The position numbers and the translations under genes were made by a program. This document shows positions 35,751 to 44,949 of a DNA stretch of 64,000 nt, piece after piece (the first letter of the stretch is position 1; the number at the start of each line of letters is the position of its first letter). The DNA lies in assembly GCA_965216225.1 (NCBI GenBank), contig CBDCFF010000012.1, positions 1 to 64,000 on the forward strand, written 5' to 3'. The notes beneath the pieces were generated by a model that worked only from the letters and a program-made list of their open reading frames with translations, had not been told where the DNA came from and made no database searches. This DNA is from 3107 sp965216225. Its GTDB lineage: Bacteria > Pseudomonadota > Alphaproteobacteria > Rhodobacterales > Rhodobacteraceae.

Positions 35751-37136
35751 TTACGTTGCCGGCGGCGCCGAGACGGGAATGCCTTCCGGATAGGCGGCAG
35801 AAGCCACCTTGACCGGATCGAGGCCATGCTCTTCGACCTTTGCCGGAACCCTCAGCAAACCCAGCATGTTCAGGATGAACGAGCAGGCATAGCCCGGTAC
35901 AAAGCCCAGCAGGCAGAAAACGACGGCCCCGCCGATTTGCCCGAAAAGGCTGATGGTCGGGGCTTCGCCCGCAGCGCCCTGCAAGGCGGGATAGCCCGCC
36001 CCGAAGATACCGAGCGCGACGACGCCATAGATGCCGATCGTCCCGTGAACGGTCACGGCGCCCACCGCATCATCAATTTTCATGCGTTCCAGCACACGGG
36101 CGGCCGGCGCCAGCAGCAGACCCGCGCCCATCGCAATGATGAAGGTCAGACCCGGCCAATAGATGTCAAGCCCGGATGCGGTAGAGATGATCCCGGCCAA
36201 CATGCCGGACATCATCCAGAACGGATCGCGTGTCATGACCCATGCGCCAATCGTGCCGCCCCCCATCGCCATCAGGATGTTGAAGGCCAGCGCGGACAAT
36301 GTGATCGGCGTGCCGTAGATCGTCGCAAACCTGTCGCCGTACCAGGACCAGGCTTCGCCGGGCACGATCACACAGGCCATCAGGAAGCCCCAGAATCCGG
36401 CGATGATCAGCATCAGGCCCACCGCCGTCAAGGGCATGTTGTGCCCGGCGATGTGATTGGCGGAACCGTCGCTGTTGAATTTGCCGATGCGTGGACCGAG
36501 GTTGATCAGGATGCCGAGGGCAAAGAACCCGGCGACCGCATGGACCAGCCCGGCTGCGCCGAAGTCATGCACGCCCCATTTCTGGACCATCCAGCCATCT
36601 GCGTGCCAGCCCCAGGCGGCGGCGACAACCCAGGCGAAGGAGCCAAGCACGATGGCAAGGATCACGAAGCCCACTGTCTGGATACGTTCAATCACCGCGC
36701 CCGACATGATCGACGCCGTGGTCGCAGCGAACATGGCAAACGCCCCCCAGAACACGCCGGATGCGTTGTCCCCGATATGCGGACCCATGGATTCGACCCA
36801 TGGCGCGGCAATGCTGTTTGCATATTCGATGCCCGAGATGCCATTCGGACCCGGCGCACCGGGAAGACCCGTCGGAAAGCCCCAGTAAACCCACCAGCCG
36901 AAATACCAGAACGTCGGCAGCATGAAGGCAAAGGCAAGAATGTTCTTGACCCCGGACGACAGGACATTCCTGGTGCGCGATGCGCCCATCTCGTAAGCCA
37001 TGAACCCCGCATGAATCAGGATCATGAGCGGGATCGTCAGATAGTAGTAGGTTTCTGCGAACATCGTGTTCGTGATTGCGGAGGATGCCTTTATCTCGGC
37101 AACCATTGCGCTGAGCTCAGCAAGTTGTTCTTCCAT
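35751..37136 (-). CDS. amtB: Amt/MEP-family ammonium transporter
   Basis: A 461-residue channel with eleven or so hydrophobic helices and Amt family motifs (FDFGAAGLVHAVAG-like block VHDFGAAGLVHAVAGF with the first pore His; AFNILMAMGGGTIGAW; DDAVGAVTVHGTIGIYG with the second His). The twin pore histidines and SAVIERI-like segment (SGAVIERIQ) are present. It may move ammonium or methylammonium. The promoter region shares a 20-bp motif with the gntR/glnT region, linking it to the same regulation. No glnK is adjacent. Confidence 0.93.
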   Translation of the reverse strand: MEEQLAELSAMVAEIKASSAITNTMFAETYYYLTIPLMILIHAGFMAYEMGASRTRNVLSSGVKNILAFAFMLPTFWYFGWWVYWGFPTGLPGAPGPNGISGIEYANSIAAPWVESMGPHIGDNASGVFWGAFAMFAATTASIMSGAVIERIQTVGFVILAIVLGSFAWVVAAAWGWHADGWMVQKWGVHDFGAAGLVHAVAGFFALGILINLGPRIGKFNSDGSANHIAGHNMPLTAVGLMLIIAGFWGFLMACVIVPGEAWSWYGDRFATIYGTPITLSALAFNILMAMGGGTIGAWVMTRDPFWMMSGMLAGIISTASGLDIYWPGLTFIIAMGAGLLLAPAARVLERMKIDDAVGAVTVHGTIGIYGVVALGIFGAGYPALQGAAGEAPTISLFGQIGGAVVFCLLGFVPGYACSFILNMLGLLRVPAKVEEHGLDPVKVASAAYPEGIPVSAPPAT

Positions 37137-37374
37137 GACGGACCTCTCTGTTGCGCGCCCAATTTGAAGATTGGTTTATAATTGGGTTATTATTGCGCGG
37201 CACGATATACCAATGTTATATCAAAATCTACAATAATGATCCAATAATGGGCCCGTGGCCGGGTATTTGATCCGGGAATCCGATGGCGCGTTCCGCTTGC
37301 CGAAATGAAGGCCGCCATCGTGGCGCCGTCCATCCGGAACTGTCATGGCCGGTGTCAACGGGTGTCAACGGGCC
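37137..37374. promoter_or_regulatory. amt upstream region with shared ATTGG operator
   Basis: At 37170-37189 the plus strand reads ATTGGTTTATAATTGGGTTA, 17 of 20 identical to the motif at 20186-20205. A second candidate, CCAATAAT (37241-37248), matches ATTATTGG at 20254-20261 on the other strand. The surrounding ~90 bp is strikingly AT-rich. The remainder up to 37374 holds no gene. Confidence 0.65.
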
Positions 37375-38385
37375 TCACGCCGCCGGAAGCGGAACCATCA
37401 GTTCTTTCCAGCGATGGCAGGAGACCTCATGCCCGTCGTCAGCTTCGGCGTCCAGCTTTGGCTCGGTGGTTTTGCAGATGTCGATCACATGGGGACAGCG
37501 GGTGTGGAACTTGCAGCCCGGCGGCTGATTGGTCGGCGACGGAATCTCGCCTTCCAGCTTCTGCGCCTTGCCCCGATCATCGGGGTCGAGCGACGGAATC
37601 GCCGAGAAGAGCGCCCTAGTATAAGGGTGCCGGGGCGCCGCGAACAGCTTGCGCGTGGGCGCGCTTTCCACGATCCGGCCCAGATACATCACCGCCACAT
37701 GATCGCAGGTATGCGCCACCACCGACAGGTCATGGCTGATGAACATGAAGGTCAGGCCCATCTCATGCTGTATCTGCTTCAACAGGTTCAGGACATCGGC
37801 CTGAATCGACACGTCCAGCGCCGCCACGCTTTCATCGGCCACAATGAATTGCGGCCCCGAGACCAGAGCCCGCGCAATTGAAATCCGCTGCCGCTGACCG
37901 CCGGAAAACGCATGTGGAAAGCGCCGCAGATGCTCCAGGTTCAACCGGCATTTGGCGGCGATCTCGCGCACCCGCGCATCGGTCTCCTCCCGCGTGCCGG
38001 TAAGGCCCATCACCTCCAGCGGTTCGGCGATGATGTCGCGCACCGTCATCCGCGGGGACAGGGCCGCATAGGGGTCCTGGAAAATCAGTTGCGCCCGCTT
38101 GCGGAAATCCTTCAGCGCCGCGCCTTCCAGGGTGGTCAGGTCCAGGTCAACCTCGTCATCCGTGTAACGCGCCGTCCCCGACGATATTGGCGCAGCCCTC
38201 AGCAGTGCGCGCCCGAGCGTTGTCTTGCCGGAACCGCTCTCCCCCACCAATCCGAAGAAGGCCCCTTTTTCGATGTTGATCGAAACCCCTTCCACCGCCT
38301 TCAGTATCTGCTTGTTGAAAAGGCCGCCGCCGATGGGGAAGCCGACCGAAAGATCGCGAGCCGAAATCAGTACGTCCCTGCTCAT
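37375..38385 (-). CDS. Peptide-type ABC transporter ATPase (OppF/DppF-like)
   Basis: A 336-residue ATPase: Walker A GESGSGKTTLGRAL, Q-loop IFQDPYAALSPRM, signature FSGGQRQRISIARAL, Walker B IVADESVAALD, switch SHDLSVV. The C-terminal oligopeptide-transporter domain has the Cys pattern GCKFHTRCPHVIDIC of Fe-S-binding OppF-type tails. Last gene of a leftward operon; it overlaps the preceding ATPase by 4 bases. Confidence 0.92.
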   Translation of the reverse strand: MSRDVLISARDLSVGFPIGGGLFNKQILKAVEGVSINIEKGAFFGLVGESGSGKTTLGRALLRAAPISSGTARYTDDEVDLDLTTLEGAALKDFRKRAQLIFQDPYAALSPRMTVRDIIAEPLEVMGLTGTREETDARVREIAAKCRLNLEHLRRFPHAFSGGQRQRISIARALVSGPQFIVADESVAALDVSIQADVLNLLKQIQHEMGLTFMFISHDLSVVAHTCDHVAVMYLGRIVESAPTRKLFAAPRHPYTRALFSAIPSLDPDDRGKAQKLEGEIPSPTNQPPGCKFHTRCPHVIDICKTTEPKLDAEADDGHEVSCHRWKELMVPLPAA

Positions 38386-39380
38386 GCCGTCGCCCCTTCG
38401 TCATAGAGATGGCAGGACACCCGATGGGTGGCGTCGATCCGGGTCGGATGCGGCAACTCGCTCAGGCAGCGCCCTTCGATCACCCTGGCGCAGCGGGTGT
38501 TGAACACGCAGCCCGAAGGCCGTTCCAGCGGAGACGGGATGTCACCCGGCACCGGGGTCAGCGGCGAATCCAGATCGTCGAGCTTCGGCAGGGCGGCCAG
38601 CAGGCCCTGCGTATACGGATGGCGCGGGTTGTGGATCACCTCGCGCACCGATCCTTGCTCGATCAGCCGGCCCAGATACATGACGGAAACCTTGTCGGCG
38701 GTCTGCGCCACCACACCCAGATCGTGGGTGATGAAGATGATGCCCATGTGGAACTCATCCACCAGGTCCTTCATCAGGTCGATCACCTGCGCCTGAATTG
38801 TCACGTCCAGCGCCGTCGTCGGTTCATCCGCGATCAGCAGGCTCGGGCTGGTGGACAGCGCCATGGCGATCATTGCCCGCTGGCGCATACCCCCCGACAG
38901 TTCGAACGCATATTGGTCGAACCGCTTGTGGGCGTCGGAAATCCCCACCCGGTCCAGCATCTCTATCGAGAGTTTGCGCGCCACCGCCTTCGACATGTGG
39001 GAATGCAGTTGCAACTGTTCGACCATCTGCTTGCCGATGGTGATCGCCGGGGCAAAGCTGGCCATCGGTTCCTGGAAGATCATCGAGATCGCCCCGCCGC
39101 GCACCACCTGAAGTTCGAACGGTTTCTTCAGCGACAGAACATCGACCGGACCGTCCCCGGTATGCAGCGTGATCCTGCTTTCCTCGCCATAGACGGCATT
39201 GCGGGCATTCAGGTGCATCAGCGATTTCGCTGTCACCGATTTGCCGGAACCGGATTCGCCCACCAGCCCCATGACCTCGCCCTTGTCGAGCGAGAAACTC
39301 ACATTATCGACCGCCGTGATCAGCCCTTCATCGGTGTGGAACTTCAGCGTCAGGTTTTCCACTTCGATCAGGGCGCTCAT
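38382..39380 (-). CDS. Peptide-type ABC transporter ATPase (OppD/DppD-like)
   Basis: A 332-residue ATPase with GESGSGKSVTAKSL, MIFQEPMASFAP, LSGGMRQRAMIAMAL, LIADEPTTALDV and THDLGVVAQ. The C-terminal tail GCVFNTRCARVIEGRC is typical of the OppD/F group. It forms the ATPase pair with the next gene and overlaps both neighbours by 4 bases. Confidence 0.92.
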   Translation of the reverse strand: MSALIEVENLTLKFHTDEGLITAVDNVSFSLDKGEVMGLVGESGSGKSVTAKSLMHLNARNAVYGEESRITLHTGDGPVDVLSLKKPFELQVVRGGAISMIFQEPMASFAPAITIGKQMVEQLQLHSHMSKAVARKLSIEMLDRVGISDAHKRFDQYAFELSGGMRQRAMIAMALSTSPSLLIADEPTTALDVTIQAQVIDLMKDLVDEFHMGIIFITHDLGVVAQTADKVSVMYLGRLIEQGSVREVIHNPRHPYTQGLLAALPKLDDLDSPLTPVPGDIPSPLERPSGCVFNTRCARVIEGRCLSELPHPTRIDATHRVSCHLYDEGATA

Positions 39381-40549
39381 TTGTTCGCCTCCGCATAGGG
39401 GTCGGCCGCGTCACGAAGACCGTCGCCGACAAACACGAAAGCCATCACCAGCGCGATGAAGAAGATCACCGGAGTGAAGTACCATTGATAGTTGATCAGC
39501 ACATCCGCGCTGGTCACGTTCTGCAACATGACCCCCAGCGAATTCACCGGATCCTTCAGCCCCAGCCCGATGAAGGACAGCGCGGTTTCCGACAACACCA
39601 TGTAGGGGAAGGAAATCACCAGATCGACGATGATATAGCTGGTGAAGCTGGGCAGGAGGTGGCGGCGGATCACATGCCCGGCGGACGCCCCGCAAAGCTG
39701 CGCGGCCAGCACGTATTCCTGATTGCGTTCGGTCAGAAGATGCGTTCGCACCCGCCGGGCCAGCGTCGGCCAGCCGATCAGACCGAGGATCATCGAGATG
39801 AAGAAGAACCGCATCTCTGCCGACCATTCCTGCGGCACAAAGGCGGCAATCGCCATGAAAAGCGGAATCGCGGGCACGGTTCGCACCGCATCGGTGATCA
39901 TCTGGATGATGCTGTCTATCCAGCCGCCATAATATCCCGAAACGCCCCCGATCACCAGGGCAAGAACGAAGGCGATCATGACGCCGATGGTTCCCACCTG
40001 AAGCGATGTCCAGATCGCGTGCAGGGTTCGCGAATAAATGTCCTTGCCGCTTGCATCCGTGCCAAAGAGGTGAATGAATCCCTCGTCCATGCCGAACAGG
40101 TGAATACTGCCCGGAATGACACCGAAGATCGTGTAATCCGACCCCCTGACGAAGAACTGCACATAGCGCCGCTTGTCCTCGCTCACCGTCTCGACCCAGC
40201 GGAAATTGGTCGCCAGGGAGCGTTCGCGCTCTACCGTGTGCAGGAAGGGACGCAGCGAACATCCGTTCCTGTCGCAGAACATCGGTATGTTCGGCGCACC
40301 GTTCAGATAATCCTTGTCACGTCCCGCAATCGTCGGGTCGTATGGGGACAGGAATGGCGCGAAGATACCCGACAGGATCAGAGCCAGCAGAATGGCGGCG
40401 GCGATCATGGCAGAGCGCTGTTTCTTGAAGCGGGCCCAGATCAGTTGCCGTTGCGAGGCGGTGAAATAGGCCTCTTTTGCTTTCTGATCCCCCGGTGTCG
40501 CGGGGGCGGGGGTGGGGGCCTGTGTCGTTTCAGCAGTCATTTCTGTCAC
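39377..40549 (-). CDS. Peptide-type ABC transporter permease (OppC-like)
   Basis: A 390-residue permease. A long N-terminal cytosolic stretch precedes the first helix (AMIAAAILLALILSGIFAPFL), and the EAA-type loop reads YVLAAQLCGASAGHVIRRHLLPS. A ~70-residue periplasmic insert (about 80-150) with two cysteines (CDRNGC) is larger than in classical OppC. It pairs with the OppB-like permease upstream, overlapping it by 4 bases. Confidence 0.9.
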   Translation of the reverse strand: MTEMTAETTQAPTPAPATPGDQKAKEAYFTASQRQLIWARFKKQRSAMIAAAILLALILSGIFAPFLSPYDPTIAGRDKDYLNGAPNIPMFCDRNGCSLRPFLHTVERERSLATNFRWVETVSEDKRRYVQFFVRGSDYTIFGVIPGSIHLFGMDEGFIHLFGTDASGKDIYSRTLHAIWTSLQVGTIGVMIAFVLALVIGGVSGYYGGWIDSIIQMITDAVRTVPAIPLFMAIAAFVPQEWSAEMRFFFISMILGLIGWPTLARRVRTHLLTERNQEYVLAAQLCGASAGHVIRRHLLPSFTSYIIVDLVISFPYMVLSETALSFIGLGLKDPVNSLGVMLQNVTSADVLINYQWYFTPVIFFIALVMAFVFVGDGLRDAADPYAEANK

Positions 40550-41550
40550 CTGATAATGCTCTTGCGCACCCGCGGATCAAGCACCGCAAGCAGCACGTCG
40601 GTAAGGAAGTTCAGGCTGACGATCGACGCGGTCAGCAGGAAGATGATCGCGCCCGCCAGTTGCTGGTCATTCGACCGGGCCAGGGCTTCGATCAGCAGGG
40701 CGCCTGCATCGGTCAGGGTCAGGATCAGCGCGACGATCGGCAGTTCGTTGAAAATCCGGTTCAGGTCGAAACCCAGCGAATTCACGATCGGGCCAAGCGC
40801 GTGCCTGGCCGGATATCGCCACAGCAACCGGCGCCCGTAGACGCCGCGGGCGGCGGCGGCGGTCACATAGAGCTTGCTGATCTCGTCGGACATCAGCGCC
40901 CGCACGGTTTGCAGGGCAAAGGCCGTGGCCGACCAGCCGAGAATGAAAATCGGCAGCCAGGCATGTTTCAGAAGATCGACGAACCTGTCCCAGTCCCAGG
41001 AAGCATCGCGATATTCTTTCGAGAAGAGGCCGGTCAGCGTTTCCCCGAACCAGAGGGTCGAGATCAGCATGATCATCAGCGCCAGAAGGAAGTTCGGCAT
41101 CGCCAGGCCGAGATAGCTGAACAGCCGCAGGCCGTTGTTCATCGCGGCATTGTGCGACGCGGCAGAGATGATGCCGACCGGAATGGCGATGGCATAGGCC
41201 AGCGCCAGCGAGGCCAGACAGATCGCCAGCGAAAGCAGGAATTTGTCGCCCAGAAGCTGCGCGATATTGACCCGCAGGATACAACTGTCGCCGAAATCGC
41301 CCTGGAACGCATTGACGATCCAGCTTGCCCAGCGGGTCAGGAAGGGTTTGTCGAGGCCCAGGCGCTGCCGCTCCACATCTATATCCCCGACCGAGATGCC
41401 GGAACCCTGGGTGTTCTTGAATGCCAGATACCGCTCGGCACAGTCGCCGGGCACCAGTTCCATGAGTGAGAAGACCACCAGCGACACGACGACCAGAGTG
41501 ATGACGGCCATGACCGCGCGGGTCGCCACGAAACGAGCGAAATTCAGCAT
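40546..41550 (-). CDS. Peptide-type ABC transporter permease (OppB-like)
   Basis: A 334-residue membrane protein with the OppB N-terminus (VATRAVMAVITLVVVSLVVFSLMELVPGD), six predicted helices and an EAA loop (LYVTAAAARGVYGRRLLWRYPARHAL). First permease of the operon, 104 bases after the binding-protein gene. Confidence 0.9.
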   Translation of the reverse strand: MLNFARFVATRAVMAVITLVVVSLVVFSLMELVPGDCAERYLAFKNTQGSGISVGDIDVERQRLGLDKPFLTRWASWIVNAFQGDFGDSCILRVNIAQLLGDKFLLSLAICLASLALAYAIAIPVGIISAASHNAAMNNGLRLFSYLGLAMPNFLLALMIMLISTLWFGETLTGLFSKEYRDASWDWDRFVDLLKHAWLPIFILGWSATAFALQTVRALMSDEISKLYVTAAAARGVYGRRLLWRYPARHALGPIVNSLGFDLNRIFNELPIVALILTLTDAGALLIEALARSNDQQLAGAIIFLLTASIVSLNFLTDVLLAVLDPRVRKSIIR

Positions 41551-41654
41551 CGGCTATCCCGTCCCCCGGCGCGCCCTGATTTGCACACCTCTCCCCGTTT
41601 TTGTGGCAGAAGGCGAAGAACGCCCCCTGCTCTTTCATCCGGAATGCCCGAACC

Positions 41655-43694
41655 TTATTCGTCCAGCCACCATTGCGTCGCCATGTAGGGATAGGTCCGA
41701 TAGTATTCATAGGACGCTGTCCTGAAGTCGGCGACGTTTCGCAGCTTGTTGCTGTGGGTGATCGGATCAGGCGTGATGGCGGTGCCGATGAACAGCAGGT
41801 TGCCGGTCAGGTTTTCAACCAGACGCGCGCCGGTGGCAGCCGCTTCCCTGGATCCGGGCTGAGCCGACTGGAAGGCGTTGATGTCGGCGATCAGTTGCAT
41901 GACGTACTCCGGCGGCTCGACACCGGCGCTGCCACCGCTGTCCACCCACTCGGCCCAGAGCAGACCGTTGCGATGACCGAAGTAGTTCTCGAACGGCGGC
42001 ACGAAAAGTTCGTTGTTCCCGACGATGATCCCCATCGGCTGACCTTTTTCCCAGGCGCCAACGTCAAGCTGGTTCGAGGACTGAAGCGAGCGATATTCAT
42101 CCGGCGTCACTTCCTTGGCCACCGAATCAATACCCACTTCGCGCCAGTACTGGGCGACCAGTTCCACAACCTGACCCGAGATACCCTGCGTCGCATAGGG
42201 GATGTTCAGGACCAGCGACTCACCGTTCGGCAGTTCCCGGATGCCGTCGCCGTTGGTGTCGGCAAGGCCAATCTCATCCAGAAGCGCATTCGCGGTCGCC
42301 GTGTCGTACCCGGTGGCGAATGACGCCCATTTCGGATCGACGAAATCCGGCAGCGGCGAGAAGCCGGTGTACTGCTGCGGCGTGCCCTGACCGAAATAGG
42401 CCACCTTGTTCAGTTCGTCGCGGTTGATGGCAATCGACATCGCCCTGCGGAAGCGCAGATCGCCAAAGACGCCCCGGCGCGCATCATCCGGATGGGTCAC
42501 GTTGAACGAAAAGACGTGCATCGCGATTTTCGGCTTCAACTGCACCGAATAGTTGCCCGAACCCTGGTTTTCCAGAAGGATCGGCGCATCGGTCAGCTGA
42601 AGCGACTGTGCCTTGTAGTCGATCTCGCCGTTGACGATCTTGAGGATACGCACTTCCTTGTCGTTGATATAGACCTCATCCTGTTCCGGAATGTAGGGCA
42701 GTTGCTGGCCGGTCACGTCCACCTGATGGAAATAGGGGTTTGCAACCAGGTGACGGCCATCGGTCGTGTCGGTGATGTAGATATGGGATTCCAGGGTCGG
42801 AATCACATCGGCGGGCAGGTTTGCCACCTTGTCTGGCACCGACAAAAGCGGCGACGGCGTATCGGTCCAGTCCGAGTTGCCGTAATAGATCTTGATGGCG
42901 TCATATCCGTTTTCAAAGCCCAGCAATTGCGCCAAGGCGTCCGCATCGGCGTTGATGGCCGGGTGGAACTGTCCCAGGAAGTGCCTTGGCTGGAAGCCCT
43001 GCGCGTATGATGTTGCGAAATGGGCCAGCAGACCGGGCTTGGGCGCCGGAAGGTTGAACACAACCGTGGTGTCATCCGGTGCGTCCACCATCATCCGCAC
43101 ACCGCCAACAAGGACATATTCCTTCGGGGTCGAGAAGATGTTTTCATCCATCATCAGGTTGTCATGCCAGAACTGCACATCGGCAGAGGTGAAGGGCGCG
43201 CCATCCGACCAGCGATGCCCGGCCCGCAGGTGGAAGGTCAGCCGGGTGAAATCATCATTCCATTCCCACGACTTCGCCACGTTCGGCACGATGGTTTGCA
43301 GATCGTCGGAATAGCGCACGAGGTTCACGTGACGCACCGACAGGAAATCCGATGTCCCCGCCTCTGTCGCGTTCGACAGAACGTCGAGCGCGCCGCCATA
43401 TCGACCGACACTGTCATAAGGCACCACGACCAGCGGCTCTGACGGCAGGCGGTCCGCCAGCGCCGGCAAGGCCCCGTTGCCGCGGATTTGGGCGTTCAGC
43501 GCGGCGATGTCCGGGTTTTCCGAAAATTCCATCGTGCAATTGGCGGCGCTCTGAAATTCGGACAATTCGTATTGTTGCGGGTAGGCGCCAGGCGCAACGC
43601 CCTGCATGTCGGCGGCCGTGATGGCCGGACAATTGGCATGGGCAGCCGCCGGCAACGCCAGCATTGCTATACCCGAAAGCAGCATTCTTTTCAT
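41655..43694 (-). CDS. Family 5 extracellular solute-binding protein
   Basis: A 679-residue periplasmic protein, first gene of the importer operon. It has a Sec signal peptide (MKRMLLSGIAMLALPAAAHA), the SBP_bac_5 core (PNVAKSWEWNDDFTRLTFHLRAGHRWSDGAPFTSADV) and an EF-hand-like DTNGDGIRE segment. It is larger than dipeptide-binding proteins (~530), resembling the ~600-700-residue oligopeptide or glycoside-type members. The ligand cannot be deduced. Its position next to an aminoethylphosphonate operon is noted. Confidence 0.9.
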   Translation of the reverse strand: MKRMLLSGIAMLALPAAAHANCPAITAADMQGVAPGAYPQQYELSEFQSAANCTMEFSENPDIAALNAQIRGNGALPALADRLPSEPLVVVPYDSVGRYGGALDVLSNATEAGTSDFLSVRHVNLVRYSDDLQTIVPNVAKSWEWNDDFTRLTFHLRAGHRWSDGAPFTSADVQFWHDNLMMDENIFSTPKEYVLVGGVRMMVDAPDDTTVVFNLPAPKPGLLAHFATSYAQGFQPRHFLGQFHPAINADADALAQLLGFENGYDAIKIYYGNSDWTDTPSPLLSVPDKVANLPADVIPTLESHIYITDTTDGRHLVANPYFHQVDVTGQQLPYIPEQDEVYINDKEVRILKIVNGEIDYKAQSLQLTDAPILLENQGSGNYSVQLKPKIAMHVFSFNVTHPDDARRGVFGDLRFRRAMSIAINRDELNKVAYFGQGTPQQYTGFSPLPDFVDPKWASFATGYDTATANALLDEIGLADTNGDGIRELPNGESLVLNIPYATQGISGQVVELVAQYWREVGIDSVAKEVTPDEYRSLQSSNQLDVGAWEKGQPMGIIVGNNELFVPPFENYFGHRNGLLWAEWVDSGGSAGVEPPEYVMQLIADINAFQSAQPGSREAAATGARLVENLTGNLLFIGTAITPDPITHSNKLRNVADFRTASYEYYRTYPYMATQWWLDE

Positions 43695-43944
43695 GTTTTC
43701 TCCTGTTGGTGTCGTCGTGGGTCTCTGCGCGGTTTCAGGAAAACAGAGGTATGCGGAAAACTGTTTGCGTCAGACAATCGCCAGCGTTTCGCGGATTCCG
43801 CATCCCGCGTGATTTGCATCGCATCACCCCCCTTGGTCTGCGTCATGCCGACCAGAATTGCCCCAGCCTCCGCTGTCGAATTTCATGCACACAAGTGCAG
43901 CGCCGGAAAAGCTCATGCGATTGAGTAACATCTGTCGCGTAAAA

Positions 43945-44820
43945 TCAAGAAAAATCTTGTCCGGCATTCAGCGCGGCCTCCATGAACGCGCGAATGACCC
44001 GGACATTCCGGCGCGCCGACAGACAGACCAGACTTTCGCTCATACCCAGTTCCACATCGCGAAGCGGGATCTTGACAAGCCGGGCGTCGTTTCCGAACTC
44101 TGCTTCGGAGACAAACCCGATGCCGACGCCTGCCGCCACGACCTCTCGCATCGCTTCACGGCCTTCGACCTCCAGAACCGGTTTCAGCGTCACTTTCCGG
44201 CGGGCCGCTTCTTTTTCCAGTTTCTGCCGGGTCCGGGAACCGGCCTCGCGAAAGACAAGCTGTTCGTCCTGCAAATCCCTCAATGACAGGGAGTCGGCGC
44301 CCTTCGGCAGACAGCCTGCCGCACTGAACGCGACAATGCGCGTGGTTCCAAGACTGATCGCTTCGAATTCGGCCCCCAGTGAGAGACTGCCGACAATGCC
44401 GATCTCGGCCCCGAAGGCGCGCAATTCGTCCAGAATCCCGGTCGTGTTGCCAGAGCGCAGGGAGATGAACACATTCGGATGGCGGCGGCGAAAGCGGCCC
44501 AGATGTTCGGTGATGTGGTGCGCCGAATCGGCAATGATTCGCAACTGTCCATCAATCGCGGCGCCGGATTTGGACAGGTATTCCCCGATCTGCTGCTCCG
44601 CTTCGAAATAGCGTCGGGTCAGGATGAAAAGCCGCTCCCCCTCTGCGGTCAGGCGCACCCCCTTCCTGTCGCGATGAAACAAAAGCACGTCATGATCCTG
44701 CTCCAGCCGCCGGACCTGTTCCGACAGGGCAGGCTGAGTCTGGAAAAGCGCCTCTGCCGCGCGGGAAAATCCGCCGTTCAGGGCGACATTGTGAAACGCT
44801 CTCAGTTGACTGTGGCGCAT
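43945..44820 (-). CDS. LysR-family regulator of the phosphonate operon
   Basis: A 291-residue LysR protein starting at the ATG at 44820 (MRHSQLRAFHNVALNGGFSRAAEALFQTQPALSEQVRRLE). It is divergent from phnW, with ~130 bp between them containing an inverted GATAT-tatc-ATATC, so it probably activates phnWAY with 2-aminoethylphosphonate or a product as inducer. In-frame sequence upstream to 45399 runs antisense through phnW and is not coding. Confidence 0.88.
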   Translation of the reverse strand: MRHSQLRAFHNVALNGGFSRAAEALFQTQPALSEQVRRLEQDHDVLLFHRDRKGVRLTAEGERLFILTRRYFEAEQQIGEYLSKSGAAIDGQLRIIADSAHHITEHLGRFRRRHPNVFISLRSGNTTGILDELRAFGAEIGIVGSLSLGAEFEAISLGTTRIVAFSAAGCLPKGADSLSLRDLQDEQLVFREAGSRTRQKLEKEAARRKVTLKPVLEVEGREAMREVVAAGVGIGFVSEAEFGNDARLVKIPLRDVELGMSESLVCLSARRNVRVIRAFMEAALNAGQDFS

Positions 44821-44854
44821 GGTCGATCCGAAGGTTCGGCATATAGGCATTTCC

Positions 44855-44868
44855 GATATTATCATATC
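44855..44868. promoter_or_regulatory. Candidate LysR operator upstream of phnW
   Basis: GATAT (44855-44859) and ATATC (44864-44868) form a short dyad in the only AT-rich part of the lysR/phnW divergent region, followed by atcaaataacaatttta. This is a plausible binding site for the adjacent LysR regulator and overlaps the probable promoters. Confidence 0.45.
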
Positions 44869-44949
44869 AAATAACAATTTTACATATGGGATGCCATGGC
44901 CGATCAGGAACCGGCGCCATGGTGGCGCCATTGTGCCGGAGACACTGCT

